Below, in pieces: positions 57,294 to 64,000 of a DNA stretch of 64,000 nt (its first letter is position 1; each line of letters opens with the position of its first letter). The notes below the pieces were generated by a model, which saw only the letters and a program-made list of their open reading frames with translations, did no database searches and was not told where the DNA came from. This stretch comes from Aquibaculum sediminis (GTDB lineage: Bacteria > Pseudomonadota > Alphaproteobacteria > Kiloniellales > DSM-21159), in contig NZ_JBFCVK010000006.1 in the NCBI RefSeq assembly GCF_040712085.1, positions 1-64,000 of the forward strand. The letters run 5' to 3'. Both the position numbers and the translations under genes were made by a program.

Positions 57294-57863
57294 ATGGATC
57301 AAACCGAACGTCAGGTTATCGAGGAGCTTTTCGGCAAGCTGGAACTGGCCGAACGCCAGGGCGGCCCCCGCGACGGGCAGGCCGAAGCCCTGATCCGGGA
57401 GCGCCTCGACCGCCAGCCGGCTGCGCCCTACTACATGGCCCAGGCCATCGTGTTCCAGGAGGAAGCCCTGAAACAGGCGCAGCAGCGCCTCCAGGACCTG
57501 GAGAACGAATTGTCCCAGCGGCCCGCCGGCGGCGGCTTCCTCGCCGGGCTGTTTGGCGGCAACAACGAGAGTGCCGGCCAGCGCAGCCAGGGCGGGCCTA
57601 ACCGCAGCGCCAGCCCCCTGGCCAACTACCGTGACCGCCCCGGCTTCCTGGGCGGCGCCATGCAAACGGCGATGGGCGTTGCCGGCGGCCTGATGCTGGG
57701 CTCCTTCCTCGCCTCCATGGTCACGGGCGGAAGCGAAGCAGCGGCCGCCGATACCGCGCCCGGCGAAACCCAGCCGGAACCCGGTGCCGACCCGGGCGGC
57801 GATGCCGGTTTCGACAGTGGCTGGAACGGTGGCTTCGACGACGGCGGCGGCTTCGACTTCTGA
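57294..57863 (+). CDS. DUF2076 family protein
   Basis: A 189-residue protein of the DUF2076 family, with no assigned biochemical role. The N-terminal part is helical, with MDQTERQVIEELFGKLELAE and YYMAQAIVFQEEALKQAQQR. A glycine-rich middle holds GGGFLAGLFGG. A hydrophobic helix (AMQTAMGVAGGLMLGSFLASMV) is followed by an acidic, glycine-rich C-terminal end. AAGGAG is 8 bases upstream of ATG 57294. It follows the sugar dehydrogenase closely. Confidence 0.8.
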   Translation: MDQTERQVIEELFGKLELAERQGGPRDGQAEALIRERLDRQPAAPYYMAQAIVFQEEALKQAQQRLQDLENELSQRPAGGGFLAGLFGGNNESAGQRSQGGPNRSASPLANYRDRPGFLGGAMQTAMGVAGGLMLGSFLASMVTGGSEAAAADTAPGETQPEPGADPGGDAGFDSGWNGGFDDGGGFDF

Positions 57864-57917
57864 GCCAAGAACGACAGGCAAGCGGGCTTCAGTCAGCACA
57901 AGCAGCTGGCTGGAGCC

Positions 57918-58847
57918 TCACACCGAGCTGGCAAAGGCCGATTCGTAGTGGCGCTTTTGCAGCTGCAGCGCCGTCAGGGTGTTGCGCATGAGGATGGAGA
58001 CGGTGACCGGTCCCACGCCGCCGGGCACCGGGGTAATCCAGCCGGCCACATCGTAGCAGCTCTCGAAATCGGCATCGCCGACCACGCGGGTTTCCCCCTC
58101 GGGTGTGGTCTTCTGGTTGATGCCGATGTCGATCAGCGCACAGCCGGGCTTGATCATGTTGCCCGTCACCAGGCCTGCCTTGCCCACCGCGACGAAGACC
58201 GCGTCGGCCTTGCGTGAATGCATGGCCAGGTGGCGGGTCATGTGGTGGCAGACCGTGACCGTCGCCCCCTCGCTCATCAGCAGAAAGGCGATGGGCTTGC
58301 CGACGATCTCAGAGTGCCCGATCACCACCACCTCAAGCCCCTTCAGGTCGAGCCCCGTCGCCTTCAGCAACTCGACTGAGGCGACGGATGTGCAGGGGCC
58401 AAGCGTCAATTCGTTATAGACGATGTTGCCGATGGATGCCGGGTTCATGCCCTCGACGTCCTTCAGGGGATGAACCGCCGACTGCAGCTGCTTGATCGAG
58501 AGGTGCGCCGGCACCGGGCGCTGGATGATCACGCCGCTGACCCGCGGATCGGCGTTCAGCGCGTGGATCACCGCCAGCATCTCGGCCTGGGTCACGGAGT
58601 CCGGATAGACCCGCTCTTCGAAGGCTATTCCCAGCTTTTCGGCAACCCGCCGTTGATTGCGCACGTAGAGCACCGCGGCCTGAGCGTCGCCCACGCAGAT
58701 CGACACCAGGCGCGGCTGCCATCCCTGCTCGGCCAGCGTGGCTACCGAGGTGGCGACCTCGGCCCGGATCCGCTCCGCCAAGGGCCGCCCGCGCAGCAGC
58801 TTGTGATCGTCGTTCGAAGCGGTCTTGAGCTGGGGCGATGCACTCAT
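57918..58847 (-). CDS. folD: Divergent FolD-like methylene-THF dehydrogenase with altered active site
   Basis: A 309-residue protein with the FolD fold, a family that interconverts methylene-, methenyl- and formyl-THF. The C-terminal PVPGGVGPVTVSILMRNT is conserved. Several key residues differ from the bifunctional consensus. The catalytic YxxxK is Y61VRNQ65, so the cyclohydrolase Lys (human Lys56) is Gln. DVDG is DVEG (Glu122). PCTP is PCTS. The NADP-contacting GRS is GHS. Gln109 in IIQRPVP is retained. In the human enzyme a K56Q change removes cyclohydrolase but keeps dehydrogenase activity, so this may be a dehydrogenase-only paralogue, possibly with another cofactor preference. It is divergent from sodB. 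Confidence 0.85.
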   Translation of the reverse strand: MSASPQLKTASNDDHKLLRGRPLAERIRAEVATSVATLAEQGWQPRLVSICVGDAQAAVLYVRNQRRVAEKLGIAFEERVYPDSVTQAEMLAVIHALNADPRVSGVIIQRPVPAHLSIKQLQSAVHPLKDVEGMNPASIGNIVYNELTLGPCTSVASVELLKATGLDLKGLEVVVIGHSEIVGKPIAFLLMSEGATVTVCHHMTRHLAMHSRKADAVFVAVGKAGLVTGNMIKPGCALIDIGINQKTTPEGETRVVGDADFESCYDVAGWITPVPGGVGPVTVSILMRNTLTALQLQKRHYESAFASSV

Positions 58848-58993
58848 CTTCAGGTCGGCCTTTCCAGTTGTGCTGTGAGGTGCATACGCTGTCAGCGCCA
58901 GGGGAACCAGCCCGGGACCGGCATGCTTGCTCTCTCAACCGACCTCGGAGTGGCTCGGCCCGTGGAAGGGCTTGCGCAGAACCGGGCGGCCGG

Positions 58994-59021
58994 TTCACAT
59001 TCGCTTTCAGTTTCCTATGTG
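58994..59021 (+). promoter_or_regulatory. Candidate promoter of sodB
   Basis: TTCACA (58994-58999) and TATGTG (59016-59021) are 16 bases apart in the folD-sodB gap, 77 bases upstream of the sodB start. The match to sigma-70 consensus is moderate. Confidence 0.35.
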
Positions 59022-59097
59022 AGTCCCGAACAGATCCTCTCAAAGAGGCACTCCGGCATCAGGCCGGCATCTGCGACAGAAAAGAAGGAGAGACCTC

Positions 59098-59697
59098 ATG
59101 GCATTCGAGCTTCCGCAGCTCCCCTACGCCCAGGACGCGTTGGAGCCGCACGTCTCGGCGAAGACACTCAGCTTCCACTATGGCAAGCATCACCAGGCCT
59201 ACGTCAGCAAGACCAACGAGCTGATCGCCGGCACGGACCTCGAAGGCAAGTCGGTCGAAGACGTGATCGCGGCGGCCCGTCAGGCCGGGAACAAGAGCCT
59301 CTTCAACCAGTCGGCCCAGATCTGGAACCACACCTTTTTCTGGAACTCCATGGCTCCCAACGCCGGCGGCCAGCCCAGCGGCGCCGTGACCGACGCCATC
59401 AGCCAGGCCTTCGGCTCCTATGACGACTTCGCCGCCAAGTTCAAGGCGTCTGCGGTCGGCAACTTCGGCAGCGGCTGGACCTGGCTGGTCAAGGGCGCCA
59501 ACGGCCTCGAGATCGTCAACACCGACGACGCCGACACGCCGCTGGTGATTGACGGCAAGACGCCGCTGCTCACCGTCGATGTGTGGGAGCACGCCTACTA
59601 TCTCGACTACCAGAACCGTCGTCCGGATTTCGTCCAGGCCTTCCTGGATCACCTGGTCAACTGGGACTTCGTGAACAAGAATCTGGCAGGGGCCTGA
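59098..59697 (+). CDS. sodB: Superoxide dismutase, Fe/Mn family (SodB type)
   Basis: A 199-residue cytoplasmic superoxide dismutase. Metal ligands are His27 in LSFHYGKHHQAYV, His78 in AQIWNHTFFWNSM, and the Asp and His of DVWEHAYYLDYQNRR. The sequence around residues 69-78 (FNQSAQIWNH) is the iron-enzyme pattern. AAGGAGAG precedes ATG 59098. A good terminator follows. It is divergent from folD and convergent with phzF. Confidence 0.96.
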   Translation: MAFELPQLPYAQDALEPHVSAKTLSFHYGKHHQAYVSKTNELIAGTDLEGKSVEDVIAAARQAGNKSLFNQSAQIWNHTFFWNSMAPNAGGQPSGAVTDAISQAFGSYDDFAAKFKASAVGNFGSGWTWLVKGANGLEIVNTDDADTPLVIDGKTPLLTVDVWEHAYYLDYQNRRPDFVQAFLDHLVNWDFVNKNLAGA

Positions 59698-59724
59698 TCG
59701 CCCCGACACGGGCTGATCAGAAGC

Positions 59725-59759
59725 GAAGGGGTCGCAAGCATGCGGCCCCTTCATCTTTT
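59725..59759 (+). terminator. Intrinsic terminator after sodB
   Basis: GAAGGGGTCGC (59725-59735) pairs with GCGGCCCCTTC (59742-59752; one G-T pair) around a 6-base loop, followed by ATCTTTT. It lies 28 bases after the sodB stop and just before the end of the convergent phzF-like gene. Confidence 0.85.
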
Positions 59760-59766
59760 CGAGGGG

Positions 59767-60555
59767 TCAGATCGTGATGCTGCCTTCCAGGTAAGGCGCG
59801 GCCCGGCCCGAAAGGCAGACCCGGTCGCCCGCGACATGGCAGGCAACATCGCCACCGCGCCGCGATACCTGCCGCGCCTGCAGCGGATTGCGGCCCAGGC
59901 GTTCGGCCCAGAAGGGCGCCAGCACACAGTGCGCCGATCCGGTCACCGAATCCTCCGGGATCCCGGAAGCCGGCGCGAAGTAGCGCGACACGAAGTCGTG
60001 GACATCTCCCCCGGCTGTCACGATCAGGCCGTCGCCGGGCAGGGCCGCCACCAGAGCCAGATCGGGCGCCGCCGCACGCACGGCCGCTTCATCCGGCAGG
60101 AGGGCGAGAAACTTCTCGTCGCGCCAGACCTCCAAAGGCTCGCTGCCCAAGGCGGCGGCGACCGCTGCCACCTCCTCGCTTCCGGCCCGGCGCGGCGGCT
60201 GGGCGGGGAAGTCCATGGTCAGCACCTCACCTGCCCGCGTTACGGTCAGGGGGCCGCTGCGACTGTGGAAGCGAACGCTGTCTGCCTGTGGGCGCAGGTG
60301 GAAGAAGACCGCATAGGCGCTGGCCAGCGTGGCGTGACCGCAGAGATCGACCTCCAGCGTGGGCGTGAACCAACGCAGGTCGTAATCCCCGTCCGCCCGC
60401 GCCACCAGGAAGGCCGTCTCCGCCTGGTTGTTCTCGGCGGCGATGGCCTGCAGCGTCTCATCCGCGAGCCAAGTCGACAGCGGACAGACCGCTGCCGGGT
60501 TGCCGCCGAAAACCTGATCGGTGAAAGCGTCGATCTGATAGAGTGGCAGTTTCAT
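59767..60555 (-). CDS. PhzF family isomerase/epimerase-like protein
   Basis: A 262-residue protein of the PhzF family, with two diaminopimelate-epimerase-like domains. Features are YQIDAFTDQVFGGNPAAVCPL, the conserved catalytic Glu region NNQAETAFLV, FTPTLEVDLCGHATLASAY and the C-terminal GIPEDSVTGSAHCVLAPFW. PhzF itself isomerises DHHA in phenazine synthesis; most members, like this one without phenazine neighbours, have unknown substrates. ATG 60555 follows GGAGGAG by 6 bases. It is 25 bases downstream of the DUF1127 gene, so probably cotranscribed. Confidence 0.88.
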   Translation of the reverse strand: MKLPLYQIDAFTDQVFGGNPAAVCPLSTWLADETLQAIAAENNQAETAFLVARADGDYDLRWFTPTLEVDLCGHATLASAYAVFFHLRPQADSVRFHSRSGPLTVTRAGEVLTMDFPAQPPRRAGSEEVAAVAAALGSEPLEVWRDEKFLALLPDEAAVRAAAPDLALVAALPGDGLIVTAGGDVHDFVSRYFAPASGIPEDSVTGSAHCVLAPFWAERLGRNPLQARQVSRRGGDVACHVAGDRVCLSGRAAPYLEGSITI

Positions 60556-60580
60556 GGCCATCTCCTCCTCCAAGCGCCGG

Positions 60581-60811
60581 TTACTCTTGCCAGGGTGCCT
60601 TGCGAATCTCCAACAGCACCTCCTCCCGCGAGACCCCGATATCCCGTAGCAGGCGCTCGTCGAGTTCGGACAGGGCACGTCGCTGCCTTGTCCGATCCAC
60701 CCATTGTATCATTTGAACCACAAACCCCGAGGGCAAACGCACGACACGCTGCGCGATACGCGGCACGACAGAGAGGTTAACCCCGGAGGAGTGCAGGCGA
60801 AGTGTCGACAT
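60581..60811 (-). CDS. DUF1127 (YjiS-like) small protein
   Basis: A 76-residue protein with a C-terminal DUF1127 domain of about 40 residues (RRALSELDERLLRDIGVSRE), Arg-rich in its first half. DUF1127 proteins are widespread in alphaproteobacteria; some act in RNA maturation or phosphate and stress responses. Here it opens a leftward unit with the PhzF-like gene and is divergent from the MocR regulator, an arrangement I recall from several alphaproteobacteria. Start at ATG 60811; the frame runs further up but without conserved residues. Confidence 0.88.
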   Translation of the reverse strand: MSTLRLHSSGVNLSVVPRIAQRVVRLPSGFVVQMIQWVDRTRQRRALSELDERLLRDIGVSREEVLLEIRKAPWQE

Positions 60812-60832
60812 AGCCGGGCTCCATGACAATTG

Positions 60833-60843
60833 GGTCAATGACC
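60833..60843. promoter_or_regulatory. 11-bp palindrome in the MocR-DUF1127 gap
   Basis: GGTCA-A-TGACC at 60833-60843 is a perfect short palindrome 22 bases upstream of the DUF1127 start. A related TCATTGAC occurs near the MocR start at 60888-60895. A candidate operator for the divergent MocR-type regulator. Confidence 0.4.
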
Positions 60844-60871
60844 GATCATTCCAGTATTGCTTGACTCAATT

Positions 60872-60886
60872 TCTCATTCAATGAGA
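60872..60886. promoter_or_regulatory. 15-bp palindrome upstream of the MocR-type gene
   Basis: TCTCATT-C-AATGAGA is a perfect palindrome around a single C, centred 19 bases upstream of the MocR-type start. A TTGACT at 60861-60866 could be a -35 element just before it. The position fits an autoregulatory operator. Confidence 0.45.
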
Positions 60887-60897
60887 TCATTGACACC

Positions 60898-62304
60898 ATG
60901 ACAATATGGCTACCAGAGCTCGCACCCGAAGGTCCCCGCTACCGCGCCATCGCCGAGGCGATCACGAGCGATATCGCCTCGGGCCGACTTGCACCGGGGA
61001 TGCGGCTTCCGCCTCAGCGCGAGCTGGCCTGGCGCCTGGGCGTAACGGTGGGCACCGTCAGCCGTGCCTATGCCGAAGTGGAGGCACAGGGCCTCATCGG
61101 TGGAGAGGTGGGGCGCGGCACCTATGTGAAAGAGATGCCGCAGCCACGTCGCACGCGACGGCTCGACAGGCCCGGTGAAGGCCCGGAGCGCATCTCCTTC
61201 AACCGGGCCCAACCGCCGGAAATGGTGGAGGAAAACGAGTGGAGCCAGGCCTTACGGGCGATGGCGAGCGAACCCGCCTGGCGGCGCCTGCTCGACTATC
61301 CGCCCTCGGCGGGCCTGCCGGCGCATCGAGAGGCCGGTGCGGCCTGGCTGTCGCGCTGCGGCCTCGAGATTTCCCCCGAGCGCTTGGTCCTGACGTCAGG
61401 GGCGCAGGCGGCGCTCTATGCTGTCTTCGCGACCCTGTCCCGCCCCGGCAGCCTCGTCTTCGCCGGCGAACTGAACTTCCCGGGCATGTACGGCATCGCC
61501 CGCGGTTTCGGGCTCACGCTGCAAGGCGTTGCCTGCGACGCTGAAGGGCTGATACCCGAAGCGCTTGAGGAGGCTTGCGGTAAGGCAGGGGCAGGCGAAA
61601 GCTCGGGGGGCCTGCTCTATATCGTGCCGAGCCTGCACAACCCCACCAGCATCACCTTGGGCCGCCGCCGCCGGGAGGCCATCGCGGAGATCGCGCGCCG
61701 CCACGGCCTGCAGGTCATTGAGGACGACATCTTCGCGCGCCTGGCAACGGACCCGCCGCCACCCATCTCCACCTTCGCCCCGGAGCGCAGCTTCTACATA
61801 TCGAGCCTCTCCAAGACGACGTCACCAGGCCTCCGCTGCGGTTTCCTGGTCGCGCCCGAGACTGCGACGGCCGCCGTGCTTGCTGCGCTGGACACGGCCG
61901 GAAGCAGCCCCTCCCCCATTTCCGCCGAGGTGGCCTGCCGCTGGATCGAGGACGGAAGCGCCGAGCGCGTTCTTTCGGCCGTCCGCCAAGAAATGAGAGA
62001 GCGGCGCACGATCGTCGAAGAGACCCTGGGCAGGGATCGCTGTCTCTCGGGGGAGGGAAGCCTCTACACCTGGCTTCAGCTGCCGGATGACTGGTCCTCG
62101 GCCGACTTTGCCGCCGCAGCCCTGGAGCGCGGCGTTGCCGTCAACCAGTCCCGCCCCTTCGCACTGGATATGGCCCAGGAGACACGCGCGGTGCGGGTGT
62201 GTTTCGGCGCCCCAACCGACAGGGAGAGCCTGCGCCGGGGCCTGGAGGCGCTGGCACAACTGCTCCGGACGCCGGCGGCAGGCCGCTTCGGCCACGTCGT
62301 CTGA
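60898..62304 (+). CDS. MocR-family (GntR/aminotransferase) transcriptional regulator
   Basis: A 468-residue chimeric regulator: an N-terminal GntR-type winged helix (LAWRLGVTVGTVSRAYAEVEAQ) and a C-terminal PLP-binding fold-type I aminotransferase domain. The PLP-lysine region is YISSLSKTTSPGLRCGFL, with the Asp-containing YIVPSLHNPTSITLG and VIEDDIFARLA. MocR proteins sense PLP or amino-acid-type ligands and usually control a divergent neighbour, here DUF1127-phzF. Palindromic sequences lie in the 86-base gap. The start ATG at 60898 overlaps no known site; no strong ribosome site is visible. Confidence 0.9.
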   Translation: MTIWLPELAPEGPRYRAIAEAITSDIASGRLAPGMRLPPQRELAWRLGVTVGTVSRAYAEVEAQGLIGGEVGRGTYVKEMPQPRRTRRLDRPGEGPERISFNRAQPPEMVEENEWSQALRAMASEPAWRRLLDYPPSAGLPAHREAGAAWLSRCGLEISPERLVLTSGAQAALYAVFATLSRPGSLVFAGELNFPGMYGIARGFGLTLQGVACDAEGLIPEALEEACGKAGAGESSGGLLYIVPSLHNPTSITLGRRRREAIAEIARRHGLQVIEDDIFARLATDPPPPISTFAPERSFYISSLSKTTSPGLRCGFLVAPETATAAVLAALDTAGSSPSPISAEVACRWIEDGSAERVLSAVRQEMRERRTIVEETLGRDRCLSGEGSLYTWLQLPDDWSSADFAAAALERGVAVNQSRPFALDMAQETRAVRVCFGAPTDRESLRRGLEALAQLLRTPAAGRFGHVV

Positions 62305-62342
62305 ACGGGATGGATCGAGCCTACGAAATAGCGCAAGCCGGC

Positions 62343-63143
62343 TCAGCCGTCGAAACGGCCGACCGTATGACCGTGATTGACCGGCCCCTGCCCCCGCCCC
62401 AGTCCCGGCGCGGTGCGCAACGCTTCCTGCAGATAGGCCCGCGCGCGGCGGACGGCATCGGCGAGGGACAGGCCTTGTGCAAAACCGGTGGCTATGGCGG
62501 AAGCCAGGGTGCAACCGGTGCCGTGCGTCTGCTCGGTGTCGATCCGCGGCCCCTCGAAACGCTCCACACCCCCGGCGGTCACCAGCACGTCGATCAGCCA
62601 ATCGCCGCTCAAATGACCGCCCTTGAGCAGTACGGCCTCCGGACCCATCGCCAGAATCTCCTGCGCCGCCGCTTCCATACCGGCAGCGCCATCGATGCTG
62701 CGCCCGATCAGCTTCTCGGCTTCCGGAAGATTGGGGGTCAGCAGCGTTGCCTGTGGCAGCAGATGCTGCTTCAGCGCCGCGACCGCGGCGTCCTGCAGGA
62801 GCGTGGCGCCCGACTGGGCCACCATCACCGGATCGACCACCAGGGGCAGGCCGGTACGCCGCGCCAGAGCGCCCGAAACCGCCTCGATGACCTCAGGTGA
62901 ATGCAGCATGCCGGTCTTGACGGCGTCGGCGCCGAGGTCGTCCAGCACCACATCCATCTGTTGAACGACGAAATCCGGCTCCACCGGCATGACCCCGAAA
63001 ACGCCCAGTGTGTTCTGCGCGGTCAAGGCCGTGATTGCGGTCATCCCGAAGCCACCCAACGCCGTGACCGTCTTGAGATCGGCCTGAATCCCTGCACCGC
63101 CGCCGGAATCAGAGCCGGCGACGATCAGCACTCGTCCCTGCAT
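62343..63143 (-). CDS. thiD: Hydroxymethylpyrimidine/phosphomethylpyrimidine kinase
   Basis: A 266-residue ribokinase-like enzyme that phosphorylates HMP and HMP-P for thiamine synthesis. Motifs are VLIVAGSDSGGGAGIQADLKT at the N-terminus (shown here over its first part), PLVVDPVMVAQSGATLL and the anion-hole Cys region GTGCTLASAIATG. This kinase would process the pyrimidine brought in by the TPP-regulated ABC transporter at 12-14 kb. It lies 32 bases downstream of glmM, same direction, and has no THI element of its own. Confidence 0.95.
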   Translation of the reverse strand: MQGRVLIVAGSDSGGGAGIQADLKTVTALGGFGMTAITALTAQNTLGVFGVMPVEPDFVVQQMDVVLDDLGADAVKTGMLHSPEVIEAVSGALARRTGLPLVVDPVMVAQSGATLLQDAAVAALKQHLLPQATLLTPNLPEAEKLIGRSIDGAAGMEAAAQEILAMGPEAVLLKGGHLSGDWLIDVLVTAGGVERFEGPRIDTEQTHGTGCTLASAIATGFAQGLSLADAVRRARAYLQEALRTAPGLGRGQGPVNHGHTVGRFDG

Positions 63144-63175
63144 CTGCTCACCCCACTCCCACTAAGAAACAGCCT

Positions 63176-64000
63176 TCAGGCCGGCGCCCCGGCCGCTTCC
63201 TCGATGCAGCCGGCCAGTTCCTCGACCACTTTGCGCACGAGTTCGGCATCCTCGCCCTCGCCCATCACGCGGACCAGCGGCTCGGTGCCCGACTTGCGGA
63301 TCAGCAGCCGCCCGCCCTCGCCGAGCGCCGACTTTGCCGCCTGGATCGCGGCGTCGACGGCCGGCTGCTCCAGCGGCTGGGTGCCGGCACGGAAGCGCAC
63401 ATTGCGCAGCAGTTGGGGAAAGGGCTCGAACACGGCCAGCACTTCGCTGGCCGGTCGGCCGCTGCCCACCAGCACCGCAAGCACCTGCAGCGCCGCGATC
63501 AGCCCGTCGCCCGTGGTGCTGTAATCGGAGAAGATCAGGTGACCGGACTGCTCGCCGCCGAGATTGCAGCCCTCGGCGCGCATGCGCTCGACGACGTAGC
63601 GGTCACCCACCGGCGTGCGCAGCAATTCAACCCCCAAGCCCTGCAAGTGACGCTCGAGGCCGAGGTTGGACATGACCGTGGCCACCACGCCGGGGCCGTG
63701 CAGGCGCTCTGCGCGGTGCCAGTAGCTGCCGATCAGCGCCATAACCTGGTCGCCATCGATGCGCTGGCCGCGCTCGTCGACCAGGATGACCCGGTCGGCA
63801 TCGCCGTCCAGGGCAATGCCGAGGTCGGCACCCTCCGCCACCACCCGCTCCTGCAGGGCGGTTGTCGCCGTGGCGCCGCAGTCCTGATTGATGTTGAAGC
63901 CGTTGGGCTGCACGCCAAGCGCGATCACCTCGGCGCCCAGTTCGAACAACACCGTGGGCGCCACCTTGTAGGCTGCACCATGGGCGCAATCGACGACGAT
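63176..64000 (-). CDS. glmM: Phosphoglucosamine mutase, C-terminal part (cut by right edge)
   Basis: The last 274 residues of GlmM, which interconverts glucosamine 6-phosphate and 1-phosphate for UDP-GlcNAc and thus peptidoglycan synthesis. The metal-binding DGDADRVILVDERGQ, the sugar-binding GEQSGHLIF and the phosphate-binding RKSGTEPLVRVM are all visible. The N-terminal part with the phosphoserine loop lies beyond the window. It is followed by thiD after 32 bases. Confidence 0.95.
   Translation of the reverse strand: MVVDCAHGAAYKVAPTVLFELGAEVIALGVQPNGFNINQDCGATATTALQERVVAEGADLGIALDGDADRVILVDERGQRIDGDQVMALIGSYWHRAERLHGPGVVATVMSNLGLERHLQGLGVELLRTPVGDRYVVERMRAEGCNLGGEQSGHLIFSDYSTTGDGLIAALQVLAVLVGSGRPASEVLAVFEPFPQLLRNVRFRAGTQPLEQPAVDAAIQAAKSALGEGGRLLIRKSGTEPLVRVMGEGEDAELVRKVVEELAGCIEEAAGAPA

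Overview
The window is a 64 kb stretch of high-GC chromosome from an alphaproteobacterium, most likely a Rhodospirillales- or Kiloniellales-like marine or halotolerant lineage. The evidence is the order lexA-comEC-gltX-gltA next to dnaE-rpsB-tsf-pyrH-frr-uppS-cdsA-dxr-rseP-bamA-skp-fabZ, a GAAC-N7-GAAC LexA box, a split pntA1-pntA2-pntB transhydrogenase and an Mrp antiporter with fused A and B subunits. The genus cannot be fixed from the sequence alone. Coding density is high and almost all genes are complete. I found no tRNA, rRNA, CRISPR array or intact insertion sequence.

Layout. 1-9 kb is the most accessory part: a tail that may be from an IS630-type transposase, a class II aldolase, uppP, an OmpA-like protein, a LysM protein, a LOG-family protein, and a GlxA-type AraC regulator divergent from a methyltransferase and a MATE exporter. 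9-14 kb carries icd, two cyclophilins, a DUF533 protein and a two-gene ABC transporter behind a TPP riboswitch (thiZ-thiX, no binding protein). 14-20 kb is a six-gene Mrp (Pha-type) Na+/H+ antiporter operon with its own promoter. 20-26 kb is lexA, comEC, gltX and gltA. 26-41 kb, read leftwards, is the translation and envelope block from dnaE to fabZ. 41-49 kb holds a PBP4-type carboxypeptidase, trmFO, uvrA, an LpxR-family outer-membrane protein and a GlpR-like repressor. 49-64 kb holds a lipoprotein, a DMT permease, holC-pepA, the pnt operon, a PQQ-type sugar dehydrogenase, a DUF2076 protein, a divergent folD, sodB, a phzF/DUF1127/MocR cluster, thiD and the 3' part of glmM.

How the genes work together. 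The rpsB-to-fabZ block couples translation factors, isoprenoid and phospholipid precursor synthesis, outer-membrane protein assembly and fatty-acid dehydration. Its most striking property is what it lacks: lpxD, lpxA, lpxI and lpxB, which usually lie between skp, fabZ and gltA, are all missing and a glyoxalase gene lies in their place. Icd (NADP-linked), PntAB and the Mrp antiporter together suggest a cell that manages NADPH and Na+/H+ balance actively. ThiD and the TPP-controlled ABC transporter point to thiamine precursor salvage.

Main points for follow-up: the lpx-less bamA-skp-fabZ locus; a FolD with the cyclohydrolase lysine replaced by glutamine and other key changes; a strongly folded 86-nt element between dxr and rseP; an alternating 7-bp repeat array upstream of the pnt operon; and the GlxA-regulator/methyltransferase/MATE cassette.
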